22,236 nucleotides of DNA from Treponema sp. (GTDB lineage Bacteria > Spirochaetota > Spirochaetia > Treponematales > Treponemataceae). Of the stretch, positions 1 through 6,879 are shown piece by piece (position 1 is the first letter of the stretch; each line of letters starts with the position of its first letter). The notes under the pieces are model-generated. The model was not told the origin of the DNA and did not search any database. It worked only from the letters and a program-made list of their open reading frames with translations. Where the stretch lies: NCBI GenBank assembly GCA_024691105.1, contig JAILNY010000015.1, positions 1-22,236 of the forward strand. Direction: 5' to 3'. Made by a program: the position numbers and the translations under genes.

Positions 1-1
1 A

Positions 2-1438
2 CGTGAAGCTCCGTTTGAGCAGGTTGATGAAGGCGACTATTATAAGGTTGAAGAAATCGAAGAAGACGTATACGGTGTAAATGAAGCATGGGGATATTTT
101 TCTGATGCAGGACCGGAACGCAGTGCAAACAGATATGATGCCAAAATTTACCACCGTAAATTTACATGGGATGAAAAGAACCAGTTAATCCGCTCTACTG
201 ATAACACTGTTGACGTCTACTTTGTTTACGGCGAAGACGGAAAACGCTCACACAAATACACATGGGATACCGAGACTCTTTACTTTAATAACTTCTGGAG
301 CTATTATAAAGACGGAACAACAAGTTTTGCAGGAGGTAAAGTAAGTAAGCATATATTCTTAGGTGAGACACGACTTGCGACAACGATAAATGACTATGCG
401 TACGCAGTAAATGGCGATCATAGTACTGAAAGTGACCATATTTACTACTATCATAGCGACCATTTAGGAAGTGCGCAGCTTGTAACGGATTACCGCGGAG
501 ATGAATACGAAAGGTTAGAGTACACACCTTATGGTGAAACATGGGTTAATGTAAAGATACAGGGTGATAATGAACGCACTCCTATGTCTTTCCGCTTTAG
601 TGCTAAAGAGCTGGATAAAGAAACCGGCTTTTATTACTACGGCGCTCGCTATTTAGACCCTAAATACTCAAGATGGATTAGTGCAGACCCTGCCATGAAT
701 ACGGGAGAATACTTCCCACAGGCTCCAGTAAATGACGAAGCTAAGAAACATAACCAGAATTTACCTGGAATGGGCGGTGTATTTAATCACATCAATAGCA
801 ATTTATTTGCATACGGGAACAATAATCCGATTAAATATACAGATCCTGATGGAAGGGATATCATATCTGATGATGTTTCACAAAATGATGAAATTCTGAA
901 AGATATAACTCTTATAGCAGGTAATGGTTTTTATTTTGATCAATCAGGAAATTTGCAAGTAGATGAATCTGTACAACCTGGCGAAAAATATAATAAAGAG
1001 ATTAGAACTGAATTGATTTCACTTATAAACGGAAAGAGTAAAAATGTAAAAGTTTTTATTAAATATTCTTTAGATTATACAGACATGAGCCCAGATGGAG
1101 AGGGGAATTTTGTTGAATTAGCAGGCTGTGAAAATTTAGGAAAGACTTCCTATGGAGACCCCGAAGGAAAGACTTACAGAGTTTGTGTACCAAACCAATT
1201 ATTTGAAAATTCTAAAGGGGAAAGAGCATCTATATTTATTCATGAGTTTATGGGGCATTTGATTCCTACAATAGCAGGAAAAACTGGTGGAAATGCTGTT
1301 AGAGATACGATGCCGATGATAGAATCACTTGGACTTTCAATACCAAGTTTTTTGAAATTGCCATGGAGTGAACCTGTGTGTGAATTTCATGATGGTGCTT
1401 TACCAGGAGTTAAGGAGCAGGGATGGATAAAAAAATAG
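2..1438 (+). CDS. Rhs/YD-repeat polymorphic toxin, C-terminal part (5' end outside window)
   Basis: The frame is open from base 2, so this is the last 478 residues of a longer protein. The conserved Rhs-associated core is clear: a YHSDHLGS motif, then YTPYGE, then FRFSAKELDKETGFYYYGAR, RYLDP..RWISADP, and NNNPIKYTDPDG ending near base 853. In Rhs proteins this core closes the YD-repeat shell and is followed by a variable toxin tail. Here the tail is about 195 residues (bases 854-1438) and carries HEFMGH (H at 1241-1243, second H at 1256-1258). This fits the HEXXGH zinc-binding pattern known from dipeptidyl peptidase III, so a metallopeptidase-like toxin is the best guess. I could not assign the third zinc ligand; E in EFHDG or MIESLG are candidates. 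The tail is more AT-rich than the core, as is common for exchanged toxin modules. It overlaps the next gene by 16 bases. The Rhs identity is firm; the toxin activity is inferred. Confidence 0.93.
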   Translation, partial: REAPFEQVDEGDYYKVEEIEEDVYGVNEAWGYFSDAGPERSANRYDAKIYHRKFTWDEKNQLIRSTDNTVDVYFVYGEDGKRSHKYTWDTETLYFNNFWSYYKDGTTSFAGGKVSKHIFLGETRLATTINDYAYAVNGDHSTESDHIYYYHSDHLGSAQLVTDYRGDEYERLEYTPYGETWVNVKIQGDNERTPMSFRFSAKELDKETGFYYYGARYLDPKYSRWISADPAMNTGEYFPQAPVNDEAKKHNQNLPGMGGVFNHINSNLFAYGNNNPIKYTDPDGRDIISDDVSQNDEILKDITLIAGNGFYFDQSGNLQVDESVQPGEKYNKEIRTELISLINGKSKNVKVFIKYSLDYTDMSPDGEGNFVELAGCENLGKTSYGDPEGKTYRVCVPNQLFENSKGERASIFIHEFMGHLIPTIAGKTGGNAVRDTMPMIESLGLSIPSFLKLPWSEPVCEFHDGALPGVKEQGWIKK

Positions 1439-1968
1439 TATTTTTCATATGGATTTTTTTAGTATTATTTATTGGACCGATTCATGCGAATGAAAGATTG
1501 AAAAATGAAAAACTGCATTTAGCAGGCAATGGTCTTATTTTCTATTTTGAAGCAGAATATGAGTTAGATAATAATGTGTACGTTTCAGATGAGATACCAA
1601 CTCAACCTGTTTATTCTATTGAATTGAAGAATAGAGTATTAAAAATCTCTTTTTTTCCTAGAGGTAATAAAGTTCAAATTGCAAGTGAATCAACACATTA
1701 TCCAATGCTTGTAAGATTAGTTCAATCTGGAAATAAATTAGCGTTTACTATAGATTTTAATATGATTATAAGCAAAGCTGGTTTATCTTTAAATGATATT
1801 GATAGTTTTGAGATAAAAATTATTGATACAGTTTTTTATTCTAAACAAAAGTTACATCAATGTTATCTTACGCAAAAAGATATGTATAGTTTAAAACATA
1901 TAACTTCTTCTTTAACCATAATAGATAAGCAGGATTATATGGCTTATTGGGTAAAAACAAATCATTAA
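1423..1968 (+). CDS. Exported small protein, probable immunity partner of the Rhs toxin
   Basis: This gene encodes 181 residues. I do not recognise a family. The start is supported by AAGGAG at 1412-1417, five bases before the ATG, and lies inside the end of the toxin gene, implying translational coupling. The N-terminus MDKK followed by a hydrophobic stretch to about residue 20 and a possible cleavage after PIHA looks like a Sec signal peptide. No lipobox cysteine is present. The mature part is rich in beta-prone residues, Asn, Lys and Ile, and the gene is clearly AT-rich. Its position directly after a variable Rhs tail is the classic place of an immunity gene, and an export signal would suit a toxin acting outside the cytoplasm. 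An accessory secreted protein cannot be excluded. Confidence 0.75.
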   Translation: MDKKIVFFIWIFLVLFIGPIHANERLKNEKLHLAGNGLIFYFEAEYELDNNVYVSDEIPTQPVYSIELKNRVLKISFFPRGNKVQIASESTHYPMLVRLVQSGNKLAFTIDFNMIISKAGLSLNDIDSFEIKIIDTVFYSKQKLHQCYLTQKDMYSLKHITSSLTIIDKQDYMAYWVKTNH

Positions 1969-2074
1969 TTTTACACTGTATTCTTAATTCCCACAAATAC
2001 AAATTGATGTGATGTAAACTGCGCTGTTGAGGCGTAATCTCTGCGCATTCGCCAAAAATTCAACCGTCCGCTAG

Positions 2075-2103
2075 TTGACAAAAAGTGCTAAAATAGTGAT
2101 AAT
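2075..2103 (+). promoter_or_regulatory. Strong sigma-70-type promoter for the bS22-like gene
   Basis: TTGACA at 2075-2080 and GATAAT at 2098-2103 are separated by exactly 17 bases, a nearly perfect consensus. Transcription should start around 2110, giving a leader of about 33 bases that contains the ribosome binding site TAGGAG (2129-2134). A strong promoter fits a ribosomal protein gene. It may also feed the downstream dxs operon by readthrough. Confidence 0.8.
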
Positions 2104-2142
2104 AGCCTACGAATATTCAAATTTTATATAGGAGCGCGCACC

Positions 2143-2232
2143 GTGCCTTGTGGTAAGAAAAGAAAGCGCCAGAAGATGGCGACACATAAGCGAAAAAAGA
2201 TGCTTAGAAGAAATCGGCATAAGAGCAAGTAA
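2143..2232 (+). CDS. AURKAIP1/COX24-domain small basic protein (bS22/mS38-like ribosomal protein)
   Basis: This 29-residue reading frame starts with GTG behind TAGGAG (2129-2134). Of its 29 residues, 15 are Lys or Arg, and the order KKRKRQKMATHKRKK.. LRRNRHK matches the C-terminal COX24/AURKAIP1 signature (K-R-R-K-M-x-x-H-K..K..LRRxR). Proteins of this type are the mitochondrial small-subunit protein mS38 and the tiny mycobacterial bS22, which sit in the small ribosomal subunit near the decoding region. A ribosomal role here is therefore likely but inferred from family resemblance. The gene has its own strong promoter and is followed by an intrinsic terminator, so it forms a tidy one-gene unit. 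It is short enough to be missed by usual length cut-offs. Confidence 0.82.
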   Translation: MPCGKKRKRQKMATHKRKKMLRRNRHKSK

Positions 2233-2265
2233 TTTTTACTTGGAAAATATTTAATATGTGCCATT

Positions 2266-2305
2266 AAAGACTGCAAAAGCAGATGCTTGAGCGGTCTTTT
2301 TTTTT
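2266..2305 (+). terminator. Intrinsic terminator/attenuator between the bS22-like gene and dxs
   Basis: A nine-pair stem is formed by AAAGACTGC (2266-2274) and GCGGTCTTT (2291-2299), with one G-U pair. Inside it, AAGC/GCTT (from 2277) can make a second short stem. A run of nine T follows (2297-2305). The run is immediately followed by the GGAGG of dxs, so RNA polymerase that reads through delivers the dxs ribosome binding site at once. No good separate promoter for dxs is visible between 2233 and 2305, which points to attenuation by partial readthrough. Confidence 0.8.
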
Positions 2306-2322
2306 GGAGGCTTTTTACGATT
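2306..2322 (+). promoter_or_regulatory. Shine-Dalgarno and probable non-canonical (ATT) start of dxs
   Basis: GGAGG (2306-2310) is followed nine bases later by ATT (2320-2322), and six bases later by ACG (2317-2319), in the dxs frame. Homologous enzymes begin a few residues before the I-x-SPEDL motif, exactly here. The only conventional in-frame start upstream is TTG at 2287, which lies within the terminator hairpin and has no ribosome binding site. The next in-frame ATG is far inside the conserved domain. Confidence 0.6.
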
Positions 2323-4260
2323 CTTTCCAGCATTCATTCGCCTGAAGATTTAAAAAATATTTCTAAAAATTCTCTGCGAACTCTTGCAAGTGAATTACGA
2401 AAAAAAATAATTGAAGTTGTCGGAAAAAACGGCGGTCATCTTGCAAGCAATCTTGGTGTTGTTGAATTAACTATCGCACTCCATCGCGTATTTAATAATA
2501 AAAATGATGCAATTGTCTGGGACGTAAGTCACCAGTGTTATGCTCATAAAATGCTGACCGGGCGTTTGTCTGAATTTAATTCATTGAGGCAGCATGACGG
2601 CTTGTCAGGTTTTACAAAGATGGCCGAAAGTCCGTATGACTATTTTGATAACGGGCATGCATCGACAAGTATTTCGTCGAGTCTTGGGCTTTTGACGGCG
2701 CGTTCACTTTTGAAAAAGTATGGCGCGCAGAAATCCGTGCAATCTGAAACCGCGCCTGGTTTACAGACGGACGGCAAGGTTGTTGCCGTTATCGGTGACG
2801 GTGCTTTGACCGGCGGGCTTGCGTTTGAAGGCTTGTGCCACGCAGGACAGCTTCAGAAAAATCTGATAATCGTATTAAACGACAATCAGATGTCAATCGA
2901 TTCTAATAACGGTTCTCTGTCTAGATACTTGAGCCGTCTTACAATGTCTTCCCATTATCAGAAAATCAGTCACGGAATTGACTACTTTGCAGAACGCGCT
3001 CCGTTGGTAAATAAATTCCTTCCGCAGTTTATTGCAAAATTTAAGCGTGGTCTTAAAGGTCTTTTTTTAGCAAATAATCTTTTTGTTGAACTTGGTTACG
3101 AATATGTAGGTCCTTTAAACGGCCATGACATTAACGAACTTGAACTTGTTTTTAACCGCGTAAAAAAACTTGATAAGCCGGTTGTTGTTCACGTTGTTAC
3201 AAAAAAAGGAAAGGGCTACAGTCCAGCCGAAAATGATCCGCAGACTTTTCATGGTATCGGACCGTTTTGTATTACGGACGGCTCGGTCGAAAAATTTGAT
3301 GCGGTAAGTTTTACAGAAAGCTTTGCAAAATCAATTGTAGAACTTGGTCAGAAAAATCCGTGCATTGTTACGATAACTGCGGCGATGGCAAAGGGAACAG
3401 GTCTTGATACTTTTGCACGCCACTTTCCGGACAGGTTTTTTGATGTAGGTATTGCAGAAGAGCACGCTGTGACCTTTGCCGGCGGTCTTGCCAAAGGCGG
3501 TCTTGTTCCTGTTGTGTGTATCTATTCAACTTTTATACAGCGTTCGATTGACCAGATTATCCATGATGTCGCGCTGCCGGATTTTCATGTGGTGTTTGTT
3601 TTTGACAGAAGCGGCGCCGTTCCAAATGACGGTGAAACGCATCAGGGAATTTTTGACATTGCGCTTTTGCGTCCGATTCCGAATATGACAATTTTATCGC
3701 CGTGTTCAAGTTCTGAGCTTGAGATGATGTTAAATGCAGCAGTCGATATGAAAGGACCTGTCGCAATCCGCTATCCAAAGCTTACCTGTCCTAACGAGCT
3801 TGACTCTTATAAGGCGCCGCTTGTCAGTGGCCGTGGAATTTTATTAACGCCTGAGACTTTTGCGCCTTCGCTTTCTGTTCAGTTTGATGAGGCGGAAGCG
3901 ACGGGTAAAGTTCAAAAGACTTTAATCATTACGACCGGCTCTCTTTTAAGCGAAGTAATTGTTGCTTCGCGCGCGCGTCTTGAAAAAAATATTTACACAG
4001 ACATTTATAATCTGCGTTATATTAAACCGCTTGATGAAGAATACTTATGCAGCCTTTGTAAGGGTTATGAAAAAATAATTATTACAGAAGATGGAATTAA
4101 AAATGGTGGAGTGGGTGAATATATTGAATGTCTTTTGCGCCGCGAAGGAATTTCAAATATAAAGCTTTTAGCATTCCCGCAAAAATTTATTTCGCAGGGA
4201 ACGCGGCTTGAAGTTTTGACTGACGCAGGACTTTCCAGCAGGAATATAGAAAATGCTTGA
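2320..4260 (+). CDS. dxs: 1-deoxy-D-xylulose-5-phosphate synthase
   Basis: This cytoplasmic thiamine-diphosphate enzyme condenses pyruvate with glyceraldehyde 3-phosphate in the first step of the MEP isoprenoid pathway. With the ATT start it has 646 residues, close to the usual 620-640. Visible landmarks are the N-terminal SPEDLK and GGHLASNLGVVELT motifs, the cofactor-site histidine in NGHAST (H113), the GDG motif of the thiamine-diphosphate/Mg site (159-161) with its partner NDNQMS (about 187-192), LGYEYVGPLNGHD, and the pyrimidine-domain GIAEEHAVTFAGG with the proton-relay glutamate at about 380. DRSGAVPNDGETHQG and PVAIRYPK complete the fold. The start codon is unusual: no ATG, GTG or TTG fits, and ATT or ACG sits behind a good GGAGG. 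The gene overlaps folP by eight bases. Confidence 0.96.
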   Translation: MLSSIHSPEDLKNISKNSLRTLASELRKKIIEVVGKNGGHLASNLGVVELTIALHRVFNNKNDAIVWDVSHQCYAHKMLTGRLSEFNSLRQHDGLSGFTKMAESPYDYFDNGHASTSISSSLGLLTARSLLKKYGAQKSVQSETAPGLQTDGKVVAVIGDGALTGGLAFEGLCHAGQLQKNLIIVLNDNQMSIDSNNGSLSRYLSRLTMSSHYQKISHGIDYFAERAPLVNKFLPQFIAKFKRGLKGLFLANNLFVELGYEYVGPLNGHDINELELVFNRVKKLDKPVVVHVVTKKGKGYSPAENDPQTFHGIGPFCITDGSVEKFDAVSFTESFAKSIVELGQKNPCIVTITAAMAKGTGLDTFARHFPDRFFDVGIAEEHAVTFAGGLAKGGLVPVVCIYSTFIQRSIDQIIHDVALPDFHVVFVFDRSGAVPNDGETHQGIFDIALLRPIPNMTILSPCSSSELEMMLNAAVDMKGPVAIRYPKLTCPNELDSYKAPLVSGRGILLTPETFAPSLSVQFDEAEATGKVQKTLIITTGSLLSEVIVASRARLEKNIYTDIYNLRYIKPLDEEYLCSLCKGYEKIIITEDGIKNGGVGEYIECLLRREGISNIKLLAFPQKFISQGTRLEVLTDAGLSSRNIENA

Positions 4261-5080
4261 GTTCAAATTAAAAAACAGAATTTTAAAAACAGAACGGCCT
4301 GCCTTTGTTGCAGGAATTGTAAACGCTAACCGTGATTCATTCTGGAAAGGAAGCCGCGGAGGATTTTCTCTTGCAAAGCGCCTTATCGATGAAAAAGCTG
4401 ATATGCTTGATATCGGCGCTGAAAGTTCACGCCCTGGTGCAAAATACATCAGCGAAAAAGACGAAATTAAAGCGCTGATTCCGCTTATTAAAAAAATCAG
4501 AAAGTATTCTGACATTCCACTTTCGATTGATACACGAAAGAAAAATGTAATCAAAGCCTGTGTCGAAGAAGGCGCAGATATTTTAAATGATATTTCCGCT
4601 TTGGAAGATGATGCAGAAATTGGAGAGTATGCGGCAAAAGAAGGAATTCCTGTAATTTTAATGCATAAAAGGCAAAATCCTGATATAATGCAGGAATATA
4701 CAGAATATAAAAATATTTTTGAGGAAGTGCAGGATTATTTATATTCACGCATTGAATATGCAAAAAAATGCGGCATTGCAGAAGATAAAATAATCATTGA
4801 TCCGGGAATTGGTTTTGCAAAGAATCTTGAAGGCAATCTTATTTTGATTAAAGAATGCGGAAAGCTTTGCGGCGCTAAGTATCCTTTGATGATGGCACTT
4901 TCGAGAAAGTCATGCATAGGGCAACTGACTGGGCGCGCTGTTAGTGAGCGCCTGTCTGGGAGTCTGGCTGCTGATTTGTATTCTGTTATGAATGGTGCAC
5001 AGTTTGTGCGTGTTCATGATGTCAAAGAAACAGTTGATACTCTGGAAGTATTGAAGGGAATAATTAATGCTGGCAGTTGA
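4253..5080 (+). CDS. folP: Dihydropteroate synthase
   Basis: This enzyme condenses p-aminobenzoate with dihydropterin pyrophosphate in folate synthesis and is the sulfonamide target. The 275 residues show the family motifs in order: GIVN at the first strand (N24), AESSRPGA (57-63), SIDT (91-94), NDISAL (112-117), ILMH (135-138), DPGIGFAKNLE (183-193), SRKS (217-220), ERLSGSLAA and RVHDV (253-257). Two places depart from the usual sequence. The common N-V-T-P-D-S-F loop reads NANRDSF (24-30), and the ES-T-RPG threonine is serine (S59). The ATG lies within the end of dxs and the stop lies within the start of cdaA, so the three are translationally coupled. Confidence 0.95.
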   Translation: MLEFKLKNRILKTERPAFVAGIVNANRDSFWKGSRGGFSLAKRLIDEKADMLDIGAESSRPGAKYISEKDEIKALIPLIKKIRKYSDIPLSIDTRKKNVIKACVEEGADILNDISALEDDAEIGEYAAKEGIPVILMHKRQNPDIMQEYTEYKNIFEEVQDYLYSRIEYAKKCGIAEDKIIIDPGIGFAKNLEGNLILIKECGKLCGAKYPLMMALSRKSCIGQLTGRAVSERLSGSLAADLYSVMNGAQFVRVHDVKETVDTLEVLKGIINAGS

Positions 5081-5882
5081 ACAGTTACGAAGAGTTTATT
5101 CGCATATCAGTCCTGTGCTGGATGTTTTGATCATCGCGTTTATTTTATATAAAGCGTATGAGCTTTTGATGAAGACAAATGGTATTCAGATTTTGCGTTC
5201 TGCAATCCTTATCGGATTCTTTTATCTTGTAGCATCTTTTCTAAAGCTTGAAACGACAACGTGGATTTTAAATATCATCGCGCCGGGACTTTTAGTATGT
5301 TTTGTAATTGTGTTCCAGCCTGAATTAAGAAAAATAGTTTTAAAGCTTGGTCAGAAAGAATGGTTTTCTTTTGGAAACAGATCCAAGCATACTCATGTTG
5401 ATGCAGTTTTGATTGCGGCAGATCAGCTTTCTAAAATGAAGCGCGGTATGCTTGCAGTTTTTGTCCGCCACACAAAGCTTGATGATTATATAGAAACCGG
5501 AACTCGTCTTGACGCAAAGCTTTCTTCTGCGCTTCTTTATACGATTTTTAGTCACGATACACCGCTTCATGATGCGGCCTGTGTTATTCAGGGTGGAAAG
5601 ATTATTGCTGCCGGTTGTTTTTTGCCTTTGAGTGAACAGTACGATATTAGAAAGACCTTTGGAACAAGACACCGCGCAGCCCTTGGACTTGCAGAACAGA
5701 CTGACGCAGTAGTCCTGATTGTTTCTGAAGAAACCGGCGCAATAAGCCTTGCATATGATTCAAAACTTCATTATGACCTTTCGATAAATGAGCTTACAAA
5801 CACATTGGAAGAATTACTTGAAATTACTTCTGATTCGCGCAATATTGAGGACACAATAGATGAAAGCAGAATTAATTCTTAA
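5067..5882 (+). CDS. cdaA: Membrane diadenylate cyclase (CdaA/DacA type)
   Basis: This enzyme makes cyclic di-AMP from two ATP. The 271-residue protein has three predicted N-terminal membrane helices (about 17-35, 42-60, 67-84) and then a cytoplasmic DisA_N domain (about 100-240). Conserved blocks include RLDAKLSSALLYTIF, AAGCFLPLSE, GTRHRAALGL (RHR at 201-203) and VSEETGAIS. The normally invariant D-G-A motif of the active site reads D-A-A (169-171). The RHR motif and the rest of the pocket are intact, so activity is still expected, but this deserves a test. The gene overlaps folP by 14 bases and the following YbbR gene by 23, the usual cdaA-cdaR pairing; glmM, the common third partner, is not here. 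Confidence 0.93.
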   Translation: MLAVEQLRRVYSHISPVLDVLIIAFILYKAYELLMKTNGIQILRSAILIGFFYLVASFLKLETTTWILNIIAPGLLVCFVIVFQPELRKIVLKLGQKEWFSFGNRSKHTHVDAVLIAADQLSKMKRGMLAVFVRHTKLDDYIETGTRLDAKLSSALLYTIFSHDTPLHDAACVIQGGKIIAAGCFLPLSEQYDIRKTFGTRHRAALGLAEQTDAVVLIVSEETGAISLAYDSKLHYDLSINELTNTLEELLEITSDSRNIEDTIDESRINS

Positions 5883-6879
5883 AAAAATAACTTACAACTG
5901 GCTTCCAAAATGTTTTTGTATTGGAGCTGCAATTATTTTATATCTTTTAGGTCATACAGCTCGTCTTGAACATCGTACTTTTTCTGTTCCGCTTGCAACG
6001 ATTGAAGACGGAAGTTTAATGAGTGCAAGTTCGCTCCCATCTTATGTAAATGTTACAGTCCGCTCAGAGTCAAACAGCATTTCAAGTATTGCAAGCTCGG
6101 ATATTCAGGCGGTTCTTGATTTAAGTTATTACACAAAAGAAGGAACTTACAATGTTCCGGTTTCGCTTTCGCTATCGTCGCAGGTTATTTTAAGCGATCC
6201 TGTTGAACTTGTTGTAACGCCTGAAGTGTATTCTGTAAAGCTTGAAGAAAAGGCCCGCAAATCTGTTCCGATCGTTGTTCCGCTTATGGGAGACCCTATG
6301 CATGGCTACGAGGTTAAAGAGATAAAGATTTATCCGCAGCAGGCAATAATTTCTGGCCCACGTTCAATGGTCGAATCATGCAGTCAAATTTCTACAGAAG
6401 AGCTTGACCTTTCTGAGTCAAAAGATGACTTTGAAGAATACAAAGCTGTAAGAAATGTTAACCGCCATATCGAAATTGTAAGTCCGCAACAGGTTAAGGC
6501 AAATGTTATTTTCCAGACTTCGCTTGTTACAAAGACCTTTAACAACTGTCCTGTTTTCTTTGGACATCTTGCACCTGAACTTGAAATAGAAGAAAAGCCT
6601 GAAATTTCTTTTACGGTTTCTGGTGCTGAACTTGTGCTTGAAAAATTCTATCCTTCTGAATATACAGTGCAGGCTGACTGTTCTTTAATTTCTCAGCCGG
6701 GTGAATATGAACTTCCAGTTGTGATTGCCGTGCAGGATGCATTTAAGCTTGAGTCTCAGAGCCTTGAAAAAGTAAAAGTTGTTGTAAAGCCGCGACCTGT
6801 TGAACAAAACGAAGGCGAGCAAAACGATGCTTCAGTCGAAGACAAAAAACATAAGCCTAAAAAGGAAAACCAGCAGTGA
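5860..6879 (+). CDS. cdaR: YbbR-domain regulator of the diadenylate cyclase
   Basis: This 339-residue protein has one N-terminal membrane helix (about residues 14-31) and a large extracytoplasmic part built of beta-rich YbbR-type repeats. Recognisable elements are VNVTVRSESNSIS, the ..GYEVKEIKIYPQQAIISGPRSMVES segment typical of YbbR domains, and a third repeat ending near EKVKVVVKPRP. The C-terminal 25 residues are charged and low in complexity (Glu, Lys, Asn). YbbR proteins bind the CdaA membrane part and modulate c-di-AMP synthesis; the role here is inferred from the family and from the 23-base overlap with cdaA. GAGGA at 5847-5851 supports the ATG. The stop overlaps the acpS start by four bases. 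Confidence 0.88.
   Translation: MKAELILKKITYNWLPKCFCIGAAIILYLLGHTARLEHRTFSVPLATIEDGSLMSASSLPSYVNVTVRSESNSISSIASSDIQAVLDLSYYTKEGTYNVPVSLSLSSQVILSDPVELVVTPEVYSVKLEEKARKSVPIVVPLMGDPMHGYEVKEIKIYPQQAIISGPRSMVESCSQISTEELDLSESKDDFEEYKAVRNVNRHIEIVSPQQVKANVIFQTSLVTKTFNNCPVFFGHLAPELEIEEKPEISFTVSGAELVLEKFYPSEYTVQADCSLISQPGEYELPVVIAVQDAFKLESQSLEKVKVVVKPRPVEQNEGEQNDASVEDKKHKPKKENQQ

Noticed and set aside
285..542. Open frame on the minus strand within the Rhs core
   Set aside because: It overlaps the clearly coding Rhs frame, which has recognisable YHSDHLGS and YTPYGE motifs, and shows no motifs or ribosome binding site of its own.
2031..2053. Possible terminator hairpin after the immunity gene (GGCG...CGCC)
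   Set aside because: The stem is short with a bulge, and no T-run follows; it is not convincing as a terminator.
2240..2268. Separate promoter for dxs (TTGGAA-17-ATTAAA)
   Set aside because: The -10 matches only three of six positions and lies in the terminator stem, so support is too weak.
2287..2319. TTG at 2287 as the dxs start codon
   Set aside because: It lies in the terminator hairpin loop region, has no Shine-Dalgarno, and would add 11 residues (SGLFFWRLF..) not expected in the family.
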